A stretch of 64,000 nt of DNA, from NCBI RefSeq assembly GCF_000423645.1, contig NZ_AUIJ01000005.1, positions 62,001-126,000 on the forward strand. The letters are read 5' to 3'. Position numbers and translations under genes: made by a program. Below are positions 26,717 to 36,472 of this stretch, in pieces. The notes beneath the pieces are model-generated. The model worked only from the letters and a program-made list of their open reading frames with translations. It was not told the DNA's origin and did not search any database. The first letter of the stretch is position 1. Each line of letters starts with the position of its first letter. This stretch comes from Sediminimonas qiaohouensis DSM 21189 (lineage in GTDB: Bacteria; Pseudomonadota; Alphaproteobacteria; Rhodobacterales; Rhodobacteraceae).

Positions 26717-27343
26717 GTGACAGATAAAGAACCCTCGCAATTACAATCGCAAACAGACACAACGGGCACCGACGACGCGCCGCTGGAAGAGTATAAATCC
26801 AGTCTTCCGGGCTTTCTGGGCACCATCGACACGGCCATCAGCCGCATCGAATCCGTCCTGTTGGCCGCCGGTGTCCTATTGATGGCCGCGAACACGATCT
26901 CGAACGTCGTTGGCCGTTTCGTTTTCCAAAGCTCGATCTTCTTCTCCGAAGAGCTTAACCGCATCCTGATCATCCTGATCACGTTTGCCGGGATCAGCTA
27001 TGCCGCGCGGCAGGGTCGCCATATCCGCATGTCGGCCATCTTTGACGCGCTGCCGGTTCGCACACGCAAGGTTCTGATGATTGCGATCGCGCTGGTCACT
27101 GCCGTGTTCATGCTGGGCCTTGCCTGGTACTCGGCGCAGTACATTCTGACGCAGGCGTCGCGAGGGCGGGTTCTGCCGTCGCTGCAAATCCCGGTCTGGA
27201 TCATCCTCGTCTGGGTGCCGGTCGGATTCTTCATGACCGGGCTGCAATACCTGCTGACCGCTGTGAAGAACTTCATCGAAAAGGATGTCTACCTCTCGAC
27301 CAACGTGATCGAAGGTTATGACGACAGCGAGTTGGAGATCTGA
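26717..27343 (+). CDS. dctQ: TRAP transporter small permease (DctQ)
   Basis: 208 residues with four membrane helices after a polar 45-residue N-terminus: [61 protein letters not shown], and [19 protein letters not shown] (each at most 20 residues of core). [11 protein letters not shown] and ARQGRHIRM are DctQ family hallmarks. The start is GTG at 26717, preceded by GGGACAGG. The gene lies between the dctP terminator and dctM, three bases before the latter. Confidence 0.93.
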   Translation: MTDKEPSQLQSQTDTTGTDDAPLEEYKSSLPGFLGTIDTAISRIESVLLAAGVLLMAANTISNVVGRFVFQSSIFFSEELNRILIILITFAGISYAARQGRHIRMSAIFDALPVRTRKVLMIAIALVTAVFMLGLAWYSAQYILTQASRGRVLPSLQIPVWIILVWVPVGFFMTGLQYLLTAVKNFIEKDVYLSTNVIEGYDDSELEI

Positions 27344-27346
27344 GCC

Positions 27347-28633
27347 ATGGCACTTACCATTTTCTCGATAATGATCGTTCTGCTGCTGCTGGGCTTTCCC
27401 ATGATGATCCCGCTGATCGTGGGGGCCTTCGTGGGGTTCTACTCGATGTTTGGCGGCATGGGGCAGATGGAAACCATGGTACAGCAGATGATGGCGGGGA
27501 TACGCCCCGCCTCGCTGATCGCGGTTCCGATGTTCATCTTTGCCGCCGATATCATGACGCGCGGCCATTCCGCCGAGCGCCTGATCGACCTGGTGATGGC
27601 CTTTGTCGGGCACCTCAAGGGCGGGCTTGCGGTCTCGACCGCCGCCGCCTGCACGATGTTCGGCGCGGTCTCGGGCTCGACCCAGGCCACCGTTGTCGCC
27701 ATCGGCTCGCCGCTGCGCCCGCGCATGCTCAAGGCCGGCTACAAGGATAGCTTCGTTCTGGCCCTGATCGTCAATTCGTCGGATATCGCATTTCTGATCC
27801 CGCCGTCGATCGGCATGATCATCTACGGCGTCGTCTCGAATACCTCGATTTCCGAGCTGTTCATCGCCGGCGTCGGGCCCGGGCTTCTGATCCTGTTCTT
27901 GTTCTCGATCTACGCGTGGATCTACGCGGTGCGCAACAACGTGCCCACCGAGCCCAAGACCAGCTGGCCAGAGCGCTTTGCCGCGGCGCGCAAGGCAATT
28001 TGGCCGCTTGGTTTCCCGGTCATCATCGTTGGCGGTATCTATGGCGGCATCTTTTCCCCGACCGAGGCCGCTGCCGCCTGTGTGCTCTATGCGCTGTTCC
28101 TTGAAACCATCCTGTTCCGCACGTTGAACTGGCGCGATGTCTACGACACCGCGAAATCCACCGGGCTGATCACGGCGGTCGTGTTTATCCTTGTGGGCGC
28201 GGGCGCGGCGTTTTCCTGGGTGATTTCCTTTGCCCAGATCCCGCAGGCCATCCTTGGCGGCATCGGCATCGACCAGATGGGCCAGATCGGCGTGCTGTTC
28301 GTGATCTCGATCGCGTTTTTCATTGGGTGCATGTTCGTTGACCCGATCGTGGTGATCTTGGTTCTCGTGCCGATCTTTGCGCCGGTGGTGCAAGCGGTCG
28401 GTCTGGATCCGGTTCTGGTCGGCACGGTGATCACGTTGCAGGTTGCGATCGGATCGGCGACGCCGCCGTTCGGCTGCGACATCTTCACCGCGATCGCGGT
28501 GTTCAAGCGGCCCTACATGGACGTGATTCGCGGCACGCCGCCGTTCATCATCATCCTGCTATCGGTGTCGGTGGCGCTGATCTTCTTCCCGCAGATCGCC
28601 TTGTTCCTGCGTGATCTGGCCTTTGCCAAGTAG
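27347..28633 (+). CDS. dctM: TRAP transporter large permease (DctM)
   Basis: 428 residues and about twelve membrane helices, the Na+-coupled transport subunit. Family features are GLFAFLGIPVA-like LLLLGFPMMIPLIVG at the N-terminus, AVPMFIFAADIMTRG, the glycine-rich TAAACTMFGAVSGSTQATVVA and IPPSIGMIIYGVVS, and a second half with IGCMFVDPIVVILVLVPIF and QVAIGSATPPFGC. It begins three bases after dctQ, and the UspA gene follows after 13 bases. Confidence 0.95.
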   Translation: MALTIFSIMIVLLLLGFPMMIPLIVGAFVGFYSMFGGMGQMETMVQQMMAGIRPASLIAVPMFIFAADIMTRGHSAERLIDLVMAFVGHLKGGLAVSTAAACTMFGAVSGSTQATVVAIGSPLRPRMLKAGYKDSFVLALIVNSSDIAFLIPPSIGMIIYGVVSNTSISELFIAGVGPGLLILFLFSIYAWIYAVRNNVPTEPKTSWPERFAAARKAIWPLGFPVIIVGGIYGGIFSPTEAAAACVLYALFLETILFRTLNWRDVYDTAKSTGLITAVVFILVGAGAAFSWVISFAQIPQAILGGIGIDQMGQIGVLFVISIAFFIGCMFVDPIVVILVLVPIFAPVVQAVGLDPVLVGTVITLQVAIGSATPPFGCDIFTAIAVFKRPYMDVIRGTPPFIIILLSVSVALIFFPQIALFLRDLAFAK

Positions 28634-28646
28634 AAAGGAGCACCCG

Positions 28647-29084
28647 ATGTTCAAGAATATACTCGTTCCCTTTGACGGGTCTGTGGGCGGCGAACAGGCG
28701 CTTCTCAAGGCGGCTGAGCTTGCGGTACTTTGCAAGGCCGAGATCAATGTTCTCACGGTTTTCAGGCATCACTCGATGCTTGAGGCGTCGTTCTCGATGG
28801 TGCGGGCCAGTGACCCCGGCAACATGGACGACATCATGCGCGAGCACGCCAAGGAAGTTGCCGAGCAGGGCAGGAAACTGGTGCGCGACGCCGGCGTGGA
28901 GAAATGCCGTGCCTTCGTCAAAGCGGGGCAACCCGCGCGCACCATCATCGGCTTTGCCAAGGAACACGAGAACGATCTGATCGTGATCGGCAGCCGCGGC
29001 ATGGGCTCGGTCGAGGGGTATCTACTGGGCAGCGTATCGCACAAGGTGACGGGCCTGTCGCCGGTTCCGGTGCTTGTTATTTAG
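28647..29084 (+). CDS. Universal stress protein (UspA family), TRAP-associated
   Basis: 145 residues, a single Usp domain. It starts FKNILVPFDGSVGGEQAL and ends with the ATP-binding motif IGSRGMGSVEGYLLGSVSHKV (G-2x-G-9x-G-S). The AGGAG-like AAAGGAGCACCCG precedes the ATG. Position directly behind dctM matches TeaD of Halomonas, an ATP-binding UspA that tunes TRAP uptake; that regulatory role is inferred here. The last eight bases overlap the convergent MarR gene. Confidence 0.9.
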   Translation: MFKNILVPFDGSVGGEQALLKAAELAVLCKAEINVLTVFRHHSMLEASFSMVRASDPGNMDDIMREHAKEVAEQGRKLVRDAGVEKCRAFVKAGQPARTIIGFAKEHENDLIVIGSRGMGSVEGYLLGSVSHKVTGLSPVPVLVI

Positions 29085-29580
29085 ACGCTTCGGCACCCGC
29101 CACCTGCGGGGGGGCGGCGGCGCCATCGGCGTCGTCGCCCCTTTTCATTCGATCCAGCTCGTTCAGAAGATCCAGCAGCAGATCAAGCCGCTCTGATCCG
29201 AAATTGTCGCGCATCCAACGATTGAGCCGGCGGCTTTCTTCCAGGTTGTCCCGGATCAGGGCGCGACCGGCCTCGGTGATGGTGATCAATTGCTTGCGCC
29301 TGTCGCTTGGATGCGGGGCGCGCGTAATCAACCCCTTCGTCACCAGCGTCTGCATGATGCGCGTCAAGCTGGGCAGCAAAAGGCAGGACCGATCGGCGAT
29401 GTCCGTCGGATCCAGGGTGCCGCACTCGTCCAACACGCGCAAGACCCGCCATTGTTGCTCGGTCACGCCAACATCGGCCAGCATGTTGCGAATCGGGCCC
29501 ATCACCCGCTCGCGCGCGCGGAGCAACGCAATGGGCAGCGAACGGTCGGTTTCGGGCGCATCTGCTTTCACGATATCCAT
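29077..29580 (-). CDS. HpaR-like MarR-family regulator
   Basis: 167 residues. The N-terminal SLPIALLRARERVMGPIR is typical of HpaR, the repressor of homoprotocatechuate/4-hydroxyphenylacetate genes. The winged helix has DIADRSCLLLPSLTRIMQTL as recognition part and HPSDRRKQLITITEAG as wing. The C-terminus is a Gly/Ala-rich tail. It is convergent with the uspA gene, overlapping eight bases. Its promoter has the motif ATTTTGTAACTGACAA, the reverse complement of a site at hmgA. A role in controlling the neighbouring TRAP and aldolase genes is plausible. Confidence 0.87.
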   Translation of the reverse strand: MDIVKADAPETDRSLPIALLRARERVMGPIRNMLADVGVTEQQWRVLRVLDECGTLDPTDIADRSCLLLPSLTRIMQTLVTKGLITRAPHPSDRRKQLITITEAGRALIRDNLEESRRLNRWMRDNFGSERLDLLLDLLNELDRMKRGDDADGAAAPPQVAGAEASK

Positions 29581-29600
29581 AATCCGTATTTAACTTGCGC

Positions 29601-29616
29601 ATTTTGTAACTGACAA
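29601..29616 (-). promoter_or_regulatory. MarR operator-like site upstream of the HpaR-like gene
   Basis: On the minus strand TTGTCAGTTACAAAAT, 21 bases before the start codon, matching TTGTTAGTTACAAAAT at 17405-17420 at 15 of 16 positions. Confidence 0.5.
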
Positions 29617-29834
29617 TATGAACTCTTGACGCAGCCCGACAATTGGCCCGGACCGTTGCCCGCGCGCTAGGGTTTGGCATCAGGCGCAAAGTGCAGGGGG
29701 CTGTTGCGGACATTGGGCGACTGGTTGAGGGAGCGCAGTGCCCGGCCGCCGGGTGGGCGCAGCGACGCTTGTGTTGTGCACTTTATGACAGCCAAATACC
29801 TCTGCGGTATCAGAAGCATGATACGCCCGCAAAA

Positions 29835-29862
29835 GCGCCCGCCCGAGGGGGCGGTCGGGCGC
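29835..29862 (-). terminator. Rho-independent terminator after rlmJ
   Basis: On the minus strand GCGCCCGACCG and CGGGCGGGCGC pair over 11 positions with one mismatch around a six-base loop, then TTTT. It overlaps dispersed repeat copy B. The rest of 29581-29921 contains a MarR-site promoter and no gene. Confidence 0.7.
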
Positions 29863-29898
29863 TGCGCGGCGGCGCGCAAGCGCGCCTTTATTCCGCGC
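29847..29898 (-). repeat. Dispersed composite intergenic repeat, copy B (partial)
   Basis: On the minus strand it begins GCGCGGAATAAAGGCGCG and ends in the core AGCGCCCGACCGCCCCC, aligning with 2911-2959 of copy A with two substitutions and three extra bases. Only the left module is present. Confidence 0.6.
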
Positions 29899-29921
29899 AG
29901 GGCGCTATATCGAACTGCCGC

Positions 29922-30701
29922 TCAAGGCCACCGCGCCGACAACTGCGCCGCCGCATCGGCCAGCCCAAAGGGCGCGTTCACCACGAACAGGCCCGACCCG
30001 ATCATCCGATGCCCCTCTCGCACCGGCGCAAAGCCCACCTCGTGGCGTAGCGCCCCCGGCAGGCCCTGCGCCTCAAGCGCGGACAGCATCGGGGCATGCG
30101 CGTTACTGGTCAGGATCGGATACCACAGGCAGATGACGCCAACGTTCCACTTGCGGTGCAGCTTGGCGATCTGGCCCGGGATGGCGCCATACTCGGCCTT
30201 CACCTCGTAGCTGGGATCGATCAGCATCAGACCGCGCCGCGGGGTGGGCGGGCACAGGCTCTGGGCCATGTCAAAGCCGTCGCGCTTGTGCACGCCAGCG
30301 CCGTACGGGGACATCGCAAGGCGCAGCGCCTCATATTCCTGCGGGTGCAACTCGGCCAGGTCCATCCGGTCCTGCGTGCGCAGGATCATCGCCGCCAACA
30401 TGGGCGAGCCCGCATAGACCTGCGCGCCATGCTCCGCACGCACCCGCCCAAGGGCGGCGGGATAGGGGTGATCATCCGCCACCACGCCCGCCTCCAGCAT
30501 CCGGCCAACGCCTGCCGCGGCCTCGCCGGTGCGCAGGGCTTCGGGCGTATCCAGATGGTAAAGACCCCGCCCCGCATGCGTCTCGAGATAGCTGAGCGGC
30601 TTGTCCTTGCGCGTCATGTACGCCAGCATCCAGCACAGCAGCGCGTGCTTGTGCACATCTGCCGGATTGCCCGCGTGATATATATGTTGATAGGACAGCA
30701 T
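29922..30701 (-). CDS. rlmJ: 23S rRNA (adenine2030-N6)-methyltransferase RlmJ
   Basis: 259 residues. The N-terminus MLSYQHIYHAGNPADVHKHALL is nearly that of E. coli RlmJ and holds the helical capping subdomain. SAM-binding residues are in YLETHAGRGLYHL. The catalytic motif, DPPY in most relatives, is DPSY here (LMLIDPSYEVKAEY). It methylates A2030 in 23S rRNA. The ATG at 30701 is used; a GTG three bases upstream is the alternative. It is divergent from mreB. Confidence 0.93.
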   Translation of the reverse strand: MLSYQHIYHAGNPADVHKHALLCWMLAYMTRKDKPLSYLETHAGRGLYHLDTPEALRTGEAAAGVGRMLEAGVVADDHPYPAALGRVRAEHGAQVYAGSPMLAAMILRTQDRMDLAELHPQEYEALRLAMSPYGAGVHKRDGFDMAQSLCPPTPRRGLMLIDPSYEVKAEYGAIPGQIAKLHRKWNVGVICLWYPILTSNAHAPMLSALEAQGLPGALRHEVGFAPVREGHRMIGSGLFVVNAPFGLADAAAQLSARWP

Positions 30702-30789
30702 CACGTTCTTCTAACGGCTTGCAGCTTGGCGGAATAGCGCTGATTTGGCCTTTCACGCCCCTTTCGCTCATCGCGCGTCAGCCCTATAA

Positions 30790-31899
<1,110 letters not shown>

Positions 31900-31927
31900 G
31901 GCACCCACCTTCTGACAGGGGGTCACA

Positions 31928-32854
31928 TTGGCACGAAACGGACCACAAGGCGACGACTATACCGCCCCGCTGAAACGTCTGCTGACAGCGGTGCTGGTTC
32001 TGTGCCTGCTGGGGATTTTCCTGCTTTGGCGGATCGACAATCCCCGCGTGGAACGGTTCCGCGCACAGGTGGTTGACCGCGTCGTGCCCAGTTTCGATTG
32101 GGCCATGACCCCTGTCACCGCGATCGTGAATGTCGGCCGCGATTTCCAGAGCTACCGCCAGATCGTGCAGCAAAACCGCCAGTTGCGCCGTGAATTGCAA
32201 CAGATGAAAGCGTGGAAAGAGGCCGCCCTGCAACTGGAGCAGGAAAACGCCCGGCTACTGGACCTCAACAAGGTGCGCCTCGATCCGCGGCTGACGCATG
32301 TCACCGGCGTCGTGATGGCCGATAGCGGCTCGCCGTTCCGGCAATCGGTTCTGCTCAACGTGGGCGCGCGCGACGGGATACAGGATGGCTGGGCCACGAT
32401 GGATGGTATCGGCCTTGTGGGGCGCATCTCCGGGGTGGGGCGCAATACCAGCCGCGTGATCCTGCTGACCGACAGCTCCAGCCGCGTGCCCGCCATCGTG
32501 CAGCCCTCGGGCCAGACCACCATCGTGCAGGGCAACAACACCGTGGCGCCGCCGCTGGCGTTCCTGGAAAACCCCGACGACGTGCGCGCCGGCGATCGCG
32601 TTGTGTCGTCGGGCGATGGCGGGGTGTTTCCCGCCGGGCTGCTGATCGGGCAGGTCGCCCAAAGCCCCGGCGGCCAGCTGCGCGTGCGCCTCGCCGCCGA
32701 TTACGAGCGGCTGGAGTTTCTGCGGGTGCTGCGCACACCGGGGCTCGAGCGGATCACGGCGCCCGTGTCTCTGGTCGCGCCGGAGGACCTGATCACCGGC
32801 AGGCCACCCGGCGGCGGGGGAGACGGTGGCGGCAACCGCGGGGGTGGCGAATGA
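31928..32854 (+). CDS. mreC: Rod shape-determining protein MreC
   Basis: 308 residues. It has a cytoplasmic N-terminus, one membrane helix (LLTAVLVLCLLGIFLLWRI) at about residues 18-36, a coiled coil (QNRQLRRELQQMKAWKEAAL), and two beta barrels of the periplasmic domain (VMADSGSPFRQSVLLNVG, DRVVSSGDGGVFPAGLLIG). The C-terminus is a Gly-rich tail. The start is TTG at 31928, with AGGGGGTCACA before it. The stop overlaps mreD (ATGA). Confidence 0.95.
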   Translation: MARNGPQGDDYTAPLKRLLTAVLVLCLLGIFLLWRIDNPRVERFRAQVVDRVVPSFDWAMTPVTAIVNVGRDFQSYRQIVQQNRQLRRELQQMKAWKEAALQLEQENARLLDLNKVRLDPRLTHVTGVVMADSGSPFRQSVLLNVGARDGIQDGWATMDGIGLVGRISGVGRNTSRVILLTDSSSRVPAIVQPSGQTTIVQGNNTVAPPLAFLENPDDVRAGDRVVSSGDGGVFPAGLLIGQVAQSPGGQLRVRLAADYERLEFLRVLRTPGLERITAPVSLVAPEDLITGRPPGGGGDGGGNRGGGE

Positions 32855-33390
32855 TGCACTCCGCCGCAACACGTCTGTGGCTGATGCGCGCCGCCTATGT
32901 AGGTCTGGCGCTGGTGATCTTCTTTTTCCGCCTGCTGCCGCTGGACATGACGCCGCCGCTTTGGGCCGGGCCTGACGTATTGCTGGCGCTGACATTCGCC
33001 TGGGCGCTGCGCCGCCCCGAATATGTGCCCGCGCTGTCGGTCGCGCTGGTGATGCTGCTGGCCGATCTGCTGTTTCAGCGCCCTCCGGGCCTGTGGGCGG
33101 CGCTGGCGGTGCTGGCGACCGGCATGATGAAATCGCGCGCACGCGGCCTGCGCGATCAGACCTTCGCGATGGAATGGCTCAATGTCGGGATCATGATCGT
33201 CGCGCTTGTCCTCGGCTATCGCCTGATACTGTCGCTGGCGATGGTGCCGCAAGCCCCGATCGGCCTGACCACGATCCGCGCGGTCATGACCGTTCTGATC
33301 TACCCGGTGGTCGTGGCCGCATCGGCCCTCATGTTCAACGTGCGCAAATCCGCGCCCGGCGAGGTGGACGCAACGGGGCAAACCCCATGA
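32851..33390 (+). CDS. mreD: Rod shape-determining protein MreD
   Basis: 179 residues, an inner-membrane protein with about five hydrophobic helices (LVIFFFRLLPLDM, VLLALTFAWALR, ALSVALVMLLADLLF, IMIVALVLGYRLILSLAM, LIYPVVVAASALM). The short RP-E-Y and QAPIGL loops and its place between mreC and mrdA identify it; the family is poorly conserved. It overlaps both neighbours by four bases. Confidence 0.92.
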   Translation: MMHSAATRLWLMRAAYVGLALVIFFFRLLPLDMTPPLWAGPDVLLALTFAWALRRPEYVPALSVALVMLLADLLFQRPPGLWAALAVLATGMMKSRARGLRDQTFAMEWLNVGIMIVALVLGYRLILSLAMVPQAPIGLTTIRAVMTVLIYPVVVAASALMFNVRKSAPGEVDATGQTP

Positions 33391-35333
33391 GGCGCCCGGG
33401 CCGCGATACCGCCGAGGGTGTCCGCCGCTTTACCCGGCGGGGGCTGTTCCTGGGCGGGCTTCAGCTGGGGTTTATGGGGCTTCTCGGCGCGCGCATGCAC
33501 TTCCTCCAGGTCGATCAGGCCGATCAATTCCGCCTCCTGGCCGAGGAAAACCGCATAAACATCCGGCTTCTTCCCCCCGAACGCGGCGAGATTTTCGATC
33601 GAAACGGCCGCCCCATCGCGGTGAACGAGCCCAGCTATCGCATCACCATGATCCGCGAGGAAGCAGGCGATGCCGATGCCGTGCTGAACCGGCTGGCGCA
33701 CCTGATCGGGATGAACGCCGAACAGGTCGAGGCGGCCCGCCGCGACCTGCAAGAGGCGCGCCCGGATGTGCAAGTCACCGTCGCCGACCGTGTCGCATGG
33801 GACGCCATCGCGCGCGTCTCGGTCAACACGCCCGCCCTGCCCGGCGTCGTGCCCGAGGTGGGACTATCGCGGCGCTATCCCATGCGGGGGGATTTCGCGC
33901 ATGTCGTGGGCTATGTCGGCCCGGTCAGCGACTATGACCTGTCGCGCATCAAGGCGCCCGCGCCCTTGCTTCTGATCCCGCGGTTCCAGATCGGCAAGGT
34001 CGGCGTCGAGGCCAAGTACGAGGACGCCCTGCGCGGCGAGGCCGGCACCAAGCGGGTCGAAGTCAACGCCAACAACCGCGTCATGCGCGAGCTTGACCGA
34101 CGCGAAGGCACGCCCGGCACGAACCTGCAACTGACGGTCGATCACGCCTTGCAAAGCTATGTCCAGGCCCGCCTGGGCGAACAAAGCGCATCCGCCGTGG
34201 TCATCGATTGCCAGACTGGCGATCTGCTGGCGGTCGCATCAACGCCCAGCTATGACCCGAACCTGTTCGTGCGCGGCATTTCCGTCGCCGACTACAAGGC
34301 CCTGACCGAGGACAAGTATCGCCCCCTTGCCAGCAAGTCGGTGCAGGGGCTCTATCCGCCTGGCTCGACCTTCAAGATGGTCACCGCGCTGGCCGCGCTG
34401 GAAGAGGGGCTTATCACCTCGCAGGACACGGTCTATTGCCCCGGTTTTCTGAAGGTATCGGGCCGCAAGTTCCACTGCTGGAAAACCTGGGGCCACGGGA
34501 ACGTGACGCTCGAAGCCGCCCTGCGCGAAAGCTGCGATGTGTATTTCTACGATCTGGCCCTCAAGGTCGGCATCGAGAAGATATCCGCCATGGGTCACCG
34601 CCTTGGCCTGGGCGAGGATTTCAACGTGCCGATGTCCGCCGTCGCCGAGGGCCGCGTACCCACCAAGGATTGGAAACGGCAGCGCTTTGGCAAGGATTGG
34701 GTTCTTGGCGATACCGTCAACGCCTCGATCGGACAGGGTTACGTGCTGACCTCGCCGCTACAACTGGCGGTGATGAGCGCGCGCATCGCAACTGGCCGTT
34801 CGATCACGCCGCGGCTGATCAAATCCATCGACGGGGTGGAACACCCCGTCGCGTCCGATGCCCCGACGATGGGGCTCAATGAAAACCACCTGCGCCAGAT
34901 CCGCCAGGGCATGTTCGCCGTGTCCAACAACCGGCACGGAACCGCCTACAGCTCGCGCATCCTGACCGAGGGGCTGCGCATGGCCGGCAAGACCGGCACC
35001 AGCCAGGTGCGCAACATTTCCGCCGCCGAACGGCGCGAAGGCGTCACCCAGAACGCTGACCTGCCATGGGAACGGCGCGATCATGCGCTTTTCGTCAACT
35101 TCGCCCCCCATGACGCGCCCCGGATCGCAGTCTCGGTCGTGGTCGAACATGGCGGCGGCGGCTCGGCCGTCGCGGCCCCGATCGCGCGCGATATCACGTT
35201 GCAGGCCCTCCATGGCGGCACGCCGCCGCTATCGGCCTATCCCGCCTCGGATCGCAGCCGCATCAAGGCCCTGCAAGAGCGCCTTGAGCGCGAGCAGCGC
35301 GAAATCGGCGCCAACGGACAGGACCGCGCATGA
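33387..35333 (+). CDS. mrdA: Penicillin-binding protein 2 (elongasome transpeptidase)
   Basis: 648 residues. It has a membrane anchor (RRGLFLGGLQLGFMGLLGAR), a dimerisation/pedestal domain from about 45 to 200 (LLPPERGEIFDRNGRPIAVN), and a transpeptidase domain with the three motifs: Ser327 in PPGSTFKM, the S-x-N-type SCD in RESCDVYF, and K535-T-G-T. It crosslinks new peptidoglycan along the side wall with RodA. ATG at 33387 overlaps mreD; a longer upstream frame is excluded because it runs through mreD. Confidence 0.97.
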   Translation: MRRPGRDTAEGVRRFTRRGLFLGGLQLGFMGLLGARMHFLQVDQADQFRLLAEENRINIRLLPPERGEIFDRNGRPIAVNEPSYRITMIREEAGDADAVLNRLAHLIGMNAEQVEAARRDLQEARPDVQVTVADRVAWDAIARVSVNTPALPGVVPEVGLSRRYPMRGDFAHVVGYVGPVSDYDLSRIKAPAPLLLIPRFQIGKVGVEAKYEDALRGEAGTKRVEVNANNRVMRELDRREGTPGTNLQLTVDHALQSYVQARLGEQSASAVVIDCQTGDLLAVASTPSYDPNLFVRGISVADYKALTEDKYRPLASKSVQGLYPPGSTFKMVTALAALEEGLITSQDTVYCPGFLKVSGRKFHCWKTWGHGNVTLEAALRESCDVYFYDLALKVGIEKISAMGHRLGLGEDFNVPMSAVAEGRVPTKDWKRQRFGKDWVLGDTVNASIGQGYVLTSPLQLAVMSARIATGRSITPRLIKSIDGVEHPVASDAPTMGLNENHLRQIRQGMFAVSNNRHGTAYSSRILTEGLRMAGKTGTSQVRNISAAERREGVTQNADLPWERRDHALFVNFAPHDAPRIAVSVVVEHGGGGSAVAAPIARDITLQALHGGTPPLSAYPASDRSRIKALQERLEREQREIGANGQDRA

Positions 35334-36469
35334 GCTATCTTGAGTATACCGTGCGCAACGTCCCCGCCGGGCCGCGCAAGATCCTATACCTGAACTGGCC
35401 GCTGTTGCTGCTGTTGTCGGCGGTGGCCTGCATCGGGTTCCTGATGCTGTATTCCGTGGCGGGCGGGTCGCTGACGCCCTGGGCCGAGCCGCAGATGAAA
35501 CGCTTTGCCATCGGCATGCTGGCCATGCTGATCATCGCCATGGTGCCGATCTGGTTCTGGCGCAACATGGCCGGCGTCGCCTATGGCGTGTCGATCCTGC
35601 TTCTGGTCGCGGTCGAGGTGTTCGGCACCATCGGCATGGGCGCGCAACGCTGGATCGATCTAGGGTTCATGCGGCTTCAGCCGTCTGAGCTGATGAAAAT
35701 CGCCCTGGTCATGATGCTGGCCGCCTATTACGAGTGGCTGCCGATGCGCAAGATCTCGCACCCGTTCTGGGTCGCGGTGCCGGCGATGATCATAATGCTG
35801 CCCGCTGCGCTGGTGCTCAAGCAGCCCGATTTGGGGACCGCGCTGTTGCTGGTGTTCTCGGGCGGCGGCCTGATGTTCCTGGCCGGCGTGCACTGGGCCT
35901 ATTTCGTGGCCGTGATCGCGTCGGGCGTCGGGGTGGTGACGACGGTGCTGCAATCGCGCGGCACCGATTGGCAGATCCTCAAGGATTACCAATACCGCCG
36001 GATCGACGTGTTCCTTGACCCGGCGAGCGATCCGCTCGGTGCAGGCTATCACATCACGCAATCCAAGATCGCGCTCGGCTCGGGCGGCTGGACGGGGCGC
36101 GGCTTCATGCAGGGCACGCAAACGCGGCTCAACTTCCTGCCGGAAAAGCACACCGATTTCATCTTTACCACGCTTGCCGAGGAGTTCGGCTATGTCGGGG
36201 GGATTTCCCTGCTGCTGCTTTACGCGCTGATCCTGCTGTTTTGCATCGCCACCGCGCTGACGATGCGCGACAGGTTCTCGGCCCTTCTGACGCTGGGGAT
36301 CGCGCTCACGTTTTTCCTGTTCTTCGCGGTCAACATGTCGATGGTCATGGGGCTGGCCCCTGTCGTAGGCGTGCCGCTGCCGCTGGTCAGCTACGGAGGC
36401 TCGGCAATGCTGGTGCTGATGCTGGCCTTCGGCCTTGTCCAAAGCGCCCATGTCCACAAACCAAGGTAA
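35330..36469 (+). CDS. rodA: Rod shape-determining protein RodA (SEDS glycosyltransferase)
   Basis: 379 residues with about ten membrane helices. SEDS features are GAQRWIDLGFMRLQPSELMKI, KQPDLGTALLLVFSGG, the long loop PASDPLGAGYHITQSKIALGSGG, TDFIFTTLAEEFGYVGG, and the C-terminal PLPLVSYGGSAMLVLM. It polymerises glycan with PBP2 as transpeptidase partner. It starts inside the mrdA stop codon (ATGA), so expression is coupled, and a dehydrogenase gene follows after three bases. Confidence 0.97.
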   Translation: MSYLEYTVRNVPAGPRKILYLNWPLLLLLSAVACIGFLMLYSVAGGSLTPWAEPQMKRFAIGMLAMLIIAMVPIWFWRNMAGVAYGVSILLLVAVEVFGTIGMGAQRWIDLGFMRLQPSELMKIALVMMLAAYYEWLPMRKISHPFWVAVPAMIIMLPAALVLKQPDLGTALLLVFSGGGLMFLAGVHWAYFVAVIASGVGVVTTVLQSRGTDWQILKDYQYRRIDVFLDPASDPLGAGYHITQSKIALGSGGWTGRGFMQGTQTRLNFLPEKHTDFIFTTLAEEFGYVGGISLLLLYALILLFCIATALTMRDRFSALLTLGIALTFFLFFAVNMSMVMGLAPVVGVPLPLVSYGGSAMLVLMLAFGLVQSAHVHKPR

Positions 36470-36472
36470 CCC

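Noticed and set aside
26876-28393. 505-codon minus-strand frame opposite dctQM
   Set aside because: Highly charged His/Arg/Asp-rich shadow of membrane-helix codons; the TRAP proteins are unmistakable on the plus strand.
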